Assembly: GCF_921293095.1 (NCBI RefSeq)
Contig: NC_060248.1
Coordinates: 14,960,744-15,024,743 of the forward strand
Length of the DNA: 64,000 nt
From: Ischnura elegans
Lineage: Eukaryota > Arthropoda > Insecta > Odonata > Coenagrionidae
Reading direction: 5' to 3'
Made by a program: the position numbers and the translations under genes. Shown in pieces: positions 38,301 through 50,300 of this stretch. The notes under the pieces were generated by a model that was not told the DNA's origin, did no database searches, and saw nothing but the letters and a program-made list of their open reading frames with translations. Numbering within the stretch: position 1 is the first letter of the stretch; each line of letters opens with the position of its first letter.

Positions 38301-41300
38301 AATAGGGGCAGACAGTGAATTATTCACTTGAACACATTGCGAGCGGTTTGTTAAGTAGGACTCCATGAGTTTTAATTCAGAATTATTGATACCATAATAT
38401 TGTAATTTTCTCAGGAGTAGTGGATGGGAAACACAATCAAACGCTTTAGAAAGGTCACAAGCTGTTAAAACAAGAGAGGATCTATTTTCAAAAGCCTCCA
38501 GTAAGTTATCGACCACATATTTGATGGCAGAAGATGTAGAACGACCTTGACGAAAGCCATATTGAGAGGGTGTAAATAGATTATTATCGTGAAAATGATT
38601 GTAGAGCTGAATTTTAATGACTTTTTCAATTATCTTACCAAAAACAGGAATGATAGAAATTGGGCGGTAATTTGCTGGTGAGGTTCTATCACCTTTTTTA
38701 TGAATAGGGACTATTTTCGATATCTTGAGTTTTTTTGGGAATGAGCCTGACTGAAAGCAGGTATTGCAGATTATTGCAAGGGGTTCACTGAGTACATCTG
38801 CTAATTGTATGATAAGGTTGGCAGATAATCCATAAATGTCGGTGCAGTTTGATTTTCTGAAGCTTTTGATAGTTTTAAAAATGTCAGTGGGAGTAACCCA
38901 CTGCCATTTGAAAGCAGGTGCGGTTACAGGGAGTTCTCTAAGAAGATCAGTGGCATCAGCAGATGGGCTCTTTAAAGAGGAGATGATGAGATTGATTGAG
39001 TCAATGAAATGCTTGTTCAGGCTTTCAGAACAGAAAGGGAGTTCTGAATTGAGATGTATAGAGCCAGTTTCAGAATTAATAACTTTCCAGGCTGCCTTTA
39101 CTTTATTGTCAGCCTTATTAATTAGAGTACCATTTGCCATAATTTTTGACTGATTTATTTTATTTACGTACTCCTTCTTATGAAGAAGCCAGGCCTTCTT
39201 GTCCTCAATATTGCGAGAGTGACTATATTTGGAGTGAAGTTGGATTACTACAGATCGTAAATGAGATAATTCCTTAGTAAACCACTTATTACTGGGCTTT
39301 TTACCTTTAATTTTGGACATAAGTCTTTTGGGGAAACAGTGTTCAAAGAGCAATATGAAATTCTCAAAAAAACAAGTGAAGTTATCGTTGCCATTTTGAT
39401 ATTGAAGGAGCGAAAACCAGGTGACATTGGACAATAGAGATTTTAAATTTTCACCACCAATATGAGAAATATACCGAGTAAATGTAGGAAGATGGGTCTT
39501 ACATACGGGTTCAGAAACTCTTCTTTCAGTGGTAAATCTGAAGTCCAAAGCTAGGTGATCTGACAACCCTAAGTCAGTCACGTTGACATTATAAGAAGAG
39601 GCAGGTAAGCTTGTGATAATATTGTCAAGGCAAGAGCTGGCTCTTGTGGGCTCTCTGTTTACACAGTGCAAATTGAAGGACATGAGCAGAGCAATGAGGG
39701 AGTTTGTCTCTCTTGTGTCAAATCGAATATCGACATTTAGGTCACCACATACAATTATAACCTTACCAAACTTATAGAGAGTAACTAAAATTTGCTCTAG
39801 CTGTTGGCAGAAAATCACAAAATCACCATTTGGGGATCTATATAAACACACAACAATCACATGGTATTCTTTCACATATATGGCACTTGCCTCACAATGC
39901 ACTTCCCTGCATAACCCACTGATGTTGATTACTTTAACAGATAAATGCTGGGCAGCATAGATTGATGTACCACCGTGCTTTGCTTTAATTCTAGAGAAGG
40001 ATGTTGCCAGCCTGTAACCCTTGATATTGGAGATATCAAATTCCTCAGTTTTGAGCCAGTGCTCTGTTATACATAGAAAGTTATATGGGCACTCATTGAC
40101 TGAAACTTCTAGGGCACTAAGTTTATTGCGTAGGCATTGAATGTTTAAACACAGGATTGAGGACAGACCACTGTGCACCCTTACACTGTCAATACTGTTA
40201 TTATGGTTAGAATTATCAGACAACTGGTAGGAAATGATAGAGTCCTTTTGATCTCGAATAACTACTTCTGTTTCATAAGGTGACACCGGCGCAGAACTTA
40301 ACTTGGTGCCAAGTTTTTTCGAGCTATCCGAAAAGAATACCATTCGAACAGAACATATTTGGGCCAGATTTGAACATTTCTTAGAAGGTGAATTTTATCA
40401 CTATCGGTAGATACGCGAAAGGATGCGTAATTTCCCAATGTTTCTAAAGATTTCACTTCCACGACCCCAGTAAATCTACCTTTCAAATAGTCCACAACTT
40501 CTTCTGGTTTTGTGTCCTTTGGAAACCTCCACACGTGAAGACTACTCTTGCGAGGAACTCCGGTAAGATTACCACTCGCGTCTTCACTGACGTCAGCCGT
40601 GCCCTCCATCGGCTTCCTTCGACGTCTACGCTTATGCTGAACTTCAGTGTAGTTTTCTTTGTCGGTGGATGAGGGATCACTGCCTGTGTCACTTAACGAG
40701 TTTTCGCTACCAGATCCTTCACCTTTCTTGAAAACATCGCGATAGTTTCCGTTACGGCTGATTGCTGCAGGGTTCTTGAGGCTATGCGTCGTCTCGCCGT
40801 TGTTGTTTAATTTTCCCGCGGAGGAGATAGTTGGCTTAGTATTCACATTGGACTTGACTGCGTTTTCTTTGACAACCGGTTCGTCGATAGATGGTTCCAC
40901 ACCCTTCGTACGCGACTCGGTCGCACAATTATTAGTCGCAAGCTTTTCAGCGAAAGTAACCCTCTTTAGGGAACTATCAATGGCACAAGATTCACCTCTC
41001 CTTTTCAAACTGCCGAGCTCTTGCTTCAAGAACTCGATGTCAGCGGCCATGACGGCTAGCGTGGTCTTGCACGATCGGCAGGACAAACATCTCCAGTGTA
41101 AATCTCGATCTTCACAAACGGCTTTTAAAGATATTTCCTTTAGCCCTGTACATTTACCGTGGAACATACGCGAGCATTGGTCGCAGGTAACAATTTTATC
41201 TTTGCAATCGAACAACTTTTCGCAGCAGCCACATTTTCGTGCGTCACTAACGGCCGCCATCTTGAATGATATGTAGGAGACTCACCTAGCATTTGGCCTC

Positions 41301-44300
41301 CAGAAACGGGGAGAATTGAACCTGTGTTCTGAAAAAGGTCAGTTGGTGAGATGGGGTAGGGATGAAACACGTTTCCATTGTTCCCCTGTAACTTGATATT
41401 TTCCTGTGGGGTCTCGGAAAGGAAAAAAAAAACGGCAGAGGCATTGGCTGATGGAGGGCCGAGGGTGGTTCCGTTAAATCTATGACGTGGTTATTATCCT
41501 ACGGCGCTGAAATTGCCCCGATTGTGGTCCCATCTCTTGGGAAGGTTCATGCTATGTGCATGTCGTGTTTTGCCATAAAATTTTCCACGGCTGCAATTCT
41601 ATTGCAATACTCCTGCGAGAGCTTTTAAGCAAAATTGTTCGTGAGTAGGACTAGCATCGTAGAGCAACGGCGTGTGCGAAGAGAGGATCAGAACTCTTTC
41701 TACTCCCTCTTATACCGCTATTACCGCTGCAGTTATCAAAATTTCCTCTTTCAACTAGCATTGAAAGAGGAAATTTCGATAACAGTCGAAATTCCAGGCA
41801 TACGTCTGCAACACCACACGATAGGATAAAAAAATGCCACAAAATTATTTTTCTTTATAGCTTCGATGCTCAAAATAGGGGTGCGCCTCTTACACACGCT
41901 TATACGGTATCAAAACCAAAACAGAAAATCATAATACACTAATGCAATTGATCAATACACACTCTACCAGTGATGAAAATTTCAGCAAGGAGAAAATAAT
42001 TATTCAACATGGAAAAATGTTGCATTGTAAATTCCATGGAGGAAACTTGAATCTTCCATATACTGACGATATCTAAAAGAAAATATACACCACCAGTACC
42101 CCTTCAAGAATCATGCCCTTTCCAGACTAATCAAAAAATTTGCTTTACTTACTTATGAGGGTCATTCAACATGTCTTTAGAATCTCCAAGAAATTGCTCT
42201 CTTAGTATCAAAACTTAATATTGACTCCAAAGTAACACTTGTGACAAGTCAGCTGTTAAAGTTTCAGCTGTATTCATCCCATGGTTTAATGAGGAACTTG
42301 CATGGGTCGTAGATTGCTCTAAAAACTATTTTGAATACGTCAAATTGATACATTAGCTCGCAAAAATACGTTCAACAGATTCAGGCTTCAATTGGTGGAA
42401 GTTAGACATATTTAAGTAAATGAAAGGTCGTAGCACTTTTCCACAAGAATTTTTAATGCGTACAACGCGTTTCGGCTCACTGAGCCATCATCTGGTACAA
42501 GACCTGGTCTTGTACCAGATGATGGCTCAGTGAGCCGAAACGCGTTGTACGCATTAAAAATTCTTGTGGAAAAGTGCTACGACCTTTCATTTACTTAAAT
42601 CGCAAAAATACCTTCAGCTTCTCCATTCAACATCAAAAGAAATAAAAAAATTGCATTTAAAATCGAGAAAAATTTCTCTGACCCGACCACTGCGCGAAGA
42701 CACCCGAGCGTTGCCGAGGCCAGGCGTGACGTCATAGGTGCCTAAACAACCGTAGGGAGTTGGGAAATACGCTGAGTGCATGGTGTAAAATTTGTTTTGA
42801 GGGAGTATTTAGCTGCTCATCGTCACTTTATTTTGTTCTGTTATTCTTGGGCAAGTTTTCCTATTGCTATTGTGCCTAGATTATTACTTGTGATATTAAT
42901 AATGCGGCATTGGGATGATGAAGTACAAGCGTTTCACTTCGTATGTTTTAGCATAGAGTAAGTATATTCTAGAGGGCTCACGGCATAGGAGGAAATCGTA
43001 TCGACTGTTTTAATTCTCAAACAGCGGATAGATGGCCCCTGGAGTGGCGAGCTAGGGGAGAGAGAGTCAGGTTTCAAGGTTCCCAGCGTCTCCCATTCAT
43101 CAAAATCAACTTGGTTGTGATTAACTTTCATACGGTGAGATGTACTTGGATTAGCAAAGGTAATATAATTATATATGTCGCACAATTTTGTTTTCCTACA
43201 TTCTCGCGCTGGAGGGCTACTTGTACGTCGACTCCGTCGAAATTTTTTTACATCAGATGGAAGTTTTTTAACCTTCTAATAGCACATCACTAGTTTCTAC
43301 TCCTCTGGACATAAGTCCCCAACAATGGAGGAAAATGAGGGTTACACCTCGGGAAAATCATTGATAGATGACATTTCAGCCACTCAGAGGAAGTATCTCC
43401 GGAAAGGCTCGTCAACAGGTCGGTTGCAGTTCGAAGTTTGGACTCAAAACTTTATGTTGCATGATCTCTGCCTTCTCTTCGGGTTTCCACCGCGTCCGTT
43501 GCCTTATGGCGAGAACAGTTTGCAGAATGCAGGGTCGCGGTCCGTTTCACGCTTTGGAGAGCTCTGAAGCACAGGAGGTGGGGCCCGGGAGCGAGCGTAA
43601 ATTATCAACTTTGATAGCTCCAAACGCCCCAGCATTTACGTGAAGTGTTTGGAGGGAATGCAATATATCGCTTGCAATCATTCGAGAAATTGCGGTAATT
43701 TCCCATGATATTATCACGGTTACTATGCACTGGTGAGATAAATAAATAAAGCTGTGGAATAGAAGACATTACCATCGTAGCTGAGAAAGGTATTGGTTAA
43801 TAATTGAAAGAAATGGAGAGAAAAATAATATTAAATGTGCATGCCCGATCGGTTAAAGGAAGCCGCCATGCCGTGAAGGGCCATCAAAATCTGCAGAAAG
43901 TAAGTGAATACAAACGATGAATTATTTCAAGAGATGTTAATGACTTAAGCGTTATAGTTATTTATGATGTTACTATTTAATAGTGTGTTTACTGTGATGA
44001 TACTTTAGTTTATTGAATTAATTAGCTTAGAAGTCCCTAAAGTAACATTATTTCTTGTGATAATCTCTATCAATTCATTTTTCCCAAGCAATGCCAAAGA
44101 AGAGGCGAGTCGATGTAATAATTGAGGAGTTCATTAAAAATATCAACCAGGAAAAGGAAAATAACAAGCCGGAGCGCGAAATAGAGAGGGAAGAAAGAAA
44201 AAAAGGCGATGGAGGAGAGGGAAAAAAATAGATGAAGAGAAGCGTCAAAGGCCCGAGGAGAAAATGGAATTGTAAAGAACAGTGATAGATTTGATGAAGA

Positions 44301-47300
44301 AACTAATTTTTTTAAATCAGTGACATTCTTTGATTGGGTTTTCATAATATTTTTAACGTAATTGATATGAAATAAGTAAGAAGAGTTTCAATGCATTTTT
44401 ATAATAAGTTCTTGTAATTTGTTATTGTTTTATAATTATAATGTATTTAATTTCTTAGATATATAAATGTAATTAGTCCTGAGGTAATTCATAATCATGA
44501 TTATCTTCCTTTTATTCACCCCTCTCATCCTAATTATGTTTTCATTTAATTTAATCGGTACTCTTTCCACGTCAATTGGAGCTACATCGGGCGCTTCGCC
44601 TCCACTTTCTTCACAATTATTATGGAGCGCACAACAAACCAAGATGAATACCGTTATCTGTTCCACATATAATTAATTTCAATTTGTCTCTTACTTTTTT
44701 ATCATTAATTACTTTCCGAGCCTTCGAAAACTTAGCATTGAAGAGTTTCTGATGCAAAGTCATCCCGCAGTGTAGTTCATCTTTTCCTTTCGCATCAAGA
44801 CCCGTAAAATCACTGAATCTCTGAATAGTACCATCAAATGCTCATTGATTCCATTAGCAGAGTCTGCAATGATGTGGGTATCATTGGGAAGGGATTCCTC
44901 TTGATGGCTCAAATGTAAGAGAGCCGTGATTTTTTTAACACCCGCTCGTCATGAACGGTAGCTGCATTGCTCGCCACACGATTGATTTATTATTTTAAAT
45001 AAGATCAGGCTTATCAATGACAATACTTGAAATTACTTGAGAACGTTAGTGCACTGTAATTCCCCACCACATTTTCTACGTAAGATAGAATCCGTGGCTT
45101 CAATGCCAGACTTTCCCTCGCCTCCATCATTCTAATGGCATAAATTACTAATAAATCCACCTCATCGACGTTTCCCAATTCCTTCTCACTCTCACTTGTA
45201 CTAGCGTCATCACTCGTATCCGATTCGCCATCAAGAATATTTGTTAGCAATTGGAAAAAAACATTCCATTTCCGTGCGATTGAAGGTAAGATCGAGATGT
45301 CTGATTGATAACATGTTTATAAACAAACTCTTTCATTCAACAACTCCCTAGCAACCCAAGTCGAAATGCCAGTCCGTTTCACCGTCTTGCTTGAAGCGCT
45401 TCAAAGCGAAGGAATGAAACGGACCGGCCTTTAGAGCGGTGTCGCTTCAAATCGCTTGAAGCGTGAAACGGACCGCGACCCAGAGATAATCTGATCAACG
45501 CCGCGAAAGTCTTCGAACCTACTTTATGTTGCATGATTATAACAAATCCTGTATTAGTGTTGAAAATCTGTATTTAAATGAATAACTTGTTATCAAAGAC
45601 ATAAAAATAGGTTTTGGATTGTTAAATTGAGTACGAAAAGCAATCAATATCTAATATACATAGAATCAAATGTTTTATAACAATTAATGAATGGATAACT
45701 CAAGATTATAACGCGATAACATATTTTAGCCTACGGATTAGGATTCCCCATGAGGCCTACGAAGCAAATTTTGCTTGCAGTTTCGATTCACAAAACTGCA
45801 TAATAGGAGGTTTAATTCCGAAAAAAGGGGAGGGCGGATAGTTTTGAATCGCCATATTTTTCTAGTGCCGCAACAACTTACAATCAGAATATGCCAAAAA
45901 TACTCCATTCGATATTGCTATATAAATGCTCACCGCGTAAAATGCATCTTTGGATATTTAGTTTTTCGGCCCCTGGGAGAAGGGATTCATTCATATAATG
46001 AGGCAAGAATTTAAGCAATGAGTGAACCCGGGCCCAATCGCAGCTGCTATTTGTTTTACTTTTAAGAACCTCAACTAAATGCTAACGCTTAAAACAAAAC
46101 TTTCCTCAAACGACAATGCGTCTTGTTATTGACGAGACGATGATTATCACAACTATGATCAGAATAAGGTCTCAAGGAAAGACAAAAACATGCACTAGAT
46201 GATCCCCGGCCCCATACGTAAGACCCGAAGTAGATAACTGGTAAAGCCGAAAGAAACCTTCTCATTTTCGACGTGGTAACAGAATGGGCCATTACTCATC
46301 CCGCTATCGAGCAAACAAATCAAGGTCACCGACCACCCCTATTCCCAAAAATGCTACTGCGAAAGGCAAACAGTGCATTGTTGTTCAGTGTAGAGAAACA
46401 ATCTCGCATTCCCATTTCATTGTAATATTCCGGCACTTGGTGTTGTAAATAGCATTTACACTTCACCAAAGTGAGGTATTTCCTAACTGAAGTTCTGAAG
46501 GACACTACCCGAAATATATTTCATTCGATATGTTGATCGTTCAACGATGCGATGACCATCAATAAGATTTATATTGTCTCTTGAAGCGAAAAGATCTTCC
46601 CCCACGGAAAATCTCTTCCTCGTCAAAACAAAACCCTCACCTCGCCAACCCATCTGATGGCAAAACGAACTCCTTAGGAGGCGGGAGCTTTCTGCGTAGA
46701 CCCAGGCCAGTAAGGAAAGCCTGACAAGGTGCGGCCATTAAAAATGCATAAATCCCCTTGTAATCGAGATAAAGTTACAATTCTTACACCAAAAATAAAT
46801 TTATAGTTTTGTCCAAATTTCATACGCAGCATATATGGACCTATATCGTAAAATACGAAAGTTAGCAGGCGATTGATTTTTACCCTGCAAAATTCCAGAT
46901 TTTTCGTCCGAAAGATATATAAACACACATAACAACGTTGAAACTGAGTTATGAACAAATTAAAGTTTACTAGTATGGAAAGAAATGTGCTATGAACATT
47001 TCCTGCAAGTTACAACTTTATACTAAGAACAGTCTGCCGGAAAATGGATTAGGAATATAAACTCGGAAAAGTCAAGTAACTAGTCGAAATTCGAGAAAAT
47101 ATTTTTTATAACAATTGTTATAAACAAAATCGAATAATTAATGTCTCCACTAATCGTAGCAACCCTTTCTGATTCAGAATATTTTTTAGACTTGTGGAAC
47201 GAGCAAATTAAAAAAATTGCCAAAATTCTTCTAGTGACATCTGGTTAACTGCTCTAGAACTACACCGAAAACGTATACGATTGTTGTACGTGTGGAGAGC

Positions 47301-50300
47301 TCTCTATATATACTTACTCTATGGTTTTAGCTATCAGAAAAATGGATGATAACGTTGCCACTCGTTCGAATAGTACACCTGAAATTCATCTACATCTACA
47401 TAATACCTCGCAAGCCGCCTAAAAGGCGTGTGGCATGGGGTGTTAGGACACCAGCCTTTTTTTAGGACACCAAAAATTGATGCCACGACCCTCATGGAAT
47501 TTGTTAAGACAAATTATTGCTATACGTTGGCGGCAAATCGAGATGTAAAAGAAACTTGTAATACTGGAGGATAACGATCGTAAGCTGTGCTGTTGACATT
47601 AGAGTAAGCTGTGCTGTTGAATTTGGCAACGCCGAATTAGTGGAGAAGGTAGTCCTATCCGTCCTACGGTACGAATTCACAGCAAAACAGTCTGCACACA
47701 ATCCACATGAGATCGCGAATCGGTTCCACTGCCAACACACACACAAGCTACAACCTATTTCAATAATATAGGTAAATCCATAAACAATATACTAGCATAT
47801 ACCATAAAAATATAGTGGGAAATAGCCAAATACTCTTATCAAAAACTGGAAGTCACTGTCACATTCTTATATTCATCACGTACAACTTACAATAACAGAA
47901 CTCGTTATGATGAAAACAACTATTTATTCACTGATTTAAACCCTTAAATTAGCCCACACAAGTGACACCGGTGACTTTTCTCACAACTATTTGTTGAAAT
48001 AATGGAATAACAAACTTCACCCACAGTTCTTATTTCAATAGCGTGATCGTGAAATGTCATATCTACGGTGAACAACGGAGATTAGCACGCCACTGACAAT
48101 TTTTACACTACTGTTAGACATTTATCGATAGCGTAATAGCACTTTTTACAATTCAATCACGATGGAACACTGATAACTCTTGGCCGATATTTTTCAACCT
48201 TGTCAAACTTTGTGCATTACAACCACTGGCACTGTGATTATTAGCAGTAGCTTAACGGGAGATGTCACGTTGAAAATAACACTATTTTGGCACAAAAATG
48301 TTCCTAGATGTCTCCAATCAGCGAGCAAAAGTTGCATCGACTGGAATTCACCCCATAATACAAGCACAGACAGTCCTAAACGACGAATTCTCCGGTACCT
48401 ACGAATAAACGGATGAATTTATTGTATATAAAAGCTATGCGGACATTAGTAAACATCAAAATCGTTCTAATTACATAGTTAAATGAATGATATGCCGTCG
48501 ATAACATAAACTTACAATAAACGTATCCCCCTTCCAATGGCCGTGGCTCAGACTCCTACAACGATGTTATTTAGGTATTATAAAATTTTTGGTTTAACGG
48601 CTCCAGTTTTATATTTTATGCCCTTACTCAGGTATTAATATTATAAATAATGCAAAATATGAGGGCTTCCAAGCCTCTATCGTCGGATATTTATCGTTAA
48701 ATATAAAATAATCAACACGTCTAACAAACGAAGCTCTCACAACTGCTGGCAACTATTACAAACAATCACAACAATAGCTTCGCGTGATGTTTAGGCACCT
48801 TTGACGTCATCGAGGCTTCGTCGGCAGTGGCTTGGGGGGTGAGGGAGTTTTTCCCGCACTTTAAAATTCGTTATATTTATCATTGAATATCTCGAAGGAA
48901 AACTCAGATATACATGCGGTTTTCTTTGTTGTATTCAGAAAATAATTTTCTGTCCGCCTGTGAAATAAAAAAAAATTCATGCAAGTTCCCCATTGTTGTT
49001 GCCAGCTGTAGTGAATAACTTTCATTTGTTATTGAGTTTTGTGCGGTGATCAAACACTTGTTTTTGAAAGGGTTAATGCCAAAAGATATGAAAGCTAACT
49101 TGAATGAAGATTATGGAAGATCGGCTCCAGTGTTTGAAACTATTTACAATTGGGTAAATGAGTTAAAAAATGAACTTACGTCCAAAATAATGAACATCGT
49201 TCCAGACGCTCTGTTGAAGGGTCTCCCCCAAAATGATTGACGAAATCCACGATATGGCTTTAAGTGCTAGACAAATCGAAGTGTGCAATATAGGTAGGGC
49301 AATGGGCATATTGTAATACACAATTGCTTCAATTTTGCACGAAAACTTGTGTGGTCAACTCAAAGGCTGATTTGGTGCTTTTCCTTCACAATCCTGAGGA
49401 TTTTCCACATCAATTCATAACGTTAGATTAAATATGGATTCATCACTACTCTACAGAGACCAAATAACAGGTACAACCATATAATTTTGAAGATGAACAG
49501 GCTCCAAAGCAGGCGAATATGTGGAAATGGGCCGCTCAAGTCATGGAAATAATATTTTGGAATGCATGGGGAAATATCTACTTCGAACAAACAACAAACT
49601 TCGAAACAAAGAAAGTAAATCAGCAATTTTGGATAGCGGCCTGGGATAAAACACAGATGAGAAAAATCTCATCAAAGACCTTTAGATTATGATACGCTGT
49701 ATTTCTCCAAATTTACTCCTGCCTTTTTTGTCTTAAGCCTTAAGTCAAGAAGTCGTGTGGGGTTACATTTGTGTGTAGGTGACTTATTATGCAACCTGGA
49801 GTTTATTTCTATCATATTCAGTTTGCAGTCTATGGATTTTGAAGGAATTATAGTAAGGATTTGAAGCAGTTGCGAACATGATGATTCTTTCAGGGTGTCC
49901 AGAAACAAGGAAAATTAGAAATTGTGCATGGATTTTTAGTCCCTGGAATTACGCAGGACTTATAAATGAATTTTTGCTCTAAGCTGGAATTTTAAAATCT
50001 TTTATTTTTAATTAATTTCATATAAAAAAACACCCATTTTTTGGCCTAAAATGTGTTCATTGTAATTTTAAGTGCAGAAGGATTGGTAGATTTTTACAAC
50101 GGCATCGAAACGTGGAATGTCAGGCAAGGAAACAGAATCAAAACATCTAGCTTGGCTTAGTGGATCAGCAGCTGTTTAACTTGATGGCTCTCAATTCACT
50201 CAGCAATGACATCTTTTTCATGTGTCCTAATTTGTTTGACAACGGCATTGCTAAAGGTAGACATAATATTGCAGTAAAAACTGATGCTAATTTAAAACCA

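Larger units (their letters stand above)
37322..41400 (-). mobile_element. two-ORF LINE, CR1/Jockey group, probably full length
   Basis: A minus-strand LINE with ORF1 (41260-40298) and ORF2 (40343-37407), overlapping by 46 bases. The 3' end is not poly(A) but a short repeat, (ATAATC)n on plus at 37327-37350, as in CR1-group elements. The exact 5' end is uncertain, between about 41277 and 41400; no target duplication was identified. It is nested inside the inverted-repeat element 36270-41907. Both ORFs are open, so the copy is recent. Confidence 0.85.
36270..41907. mobile_element. pogo/Tigger-type inverted-repeat element, split by a LINE
   Basis: The ends are inverted: CCGTATAAGCGCGTGTAAG at 36270 and its reverse complement ending at 41907, with about 28 bases and one mismatch. 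TA lies outside both ends (36268-36269 and 41908-41909). The GTAAGAGGCGCACC part recalls pogo/Tigger families with TA duplications (memory-based). Without the inserted LINE the element is about 1.6 kb and no transposase is recognised, so it is non-autonomous. It lies in Maf1 intron 2 next to exon 3. A perfect hairpin sits at 41739-41776. Confidence 0.72.
43533..45480. mobile_element. PIF-Harbinger DNA transposon, decayed
   Basis: Ends GGTCGCGGTCCGTTTCACGC and its reverse complement; 3-bp duplication CAG at 43530-43532 and 45481-45483. 1948 bp, in Maf1 intron 2. Two converging remnants are inside: transposase pieces on minus and a Myb-like accessory tail on plus, the two-gene design of this superfamily. 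Confidence 0.85.
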
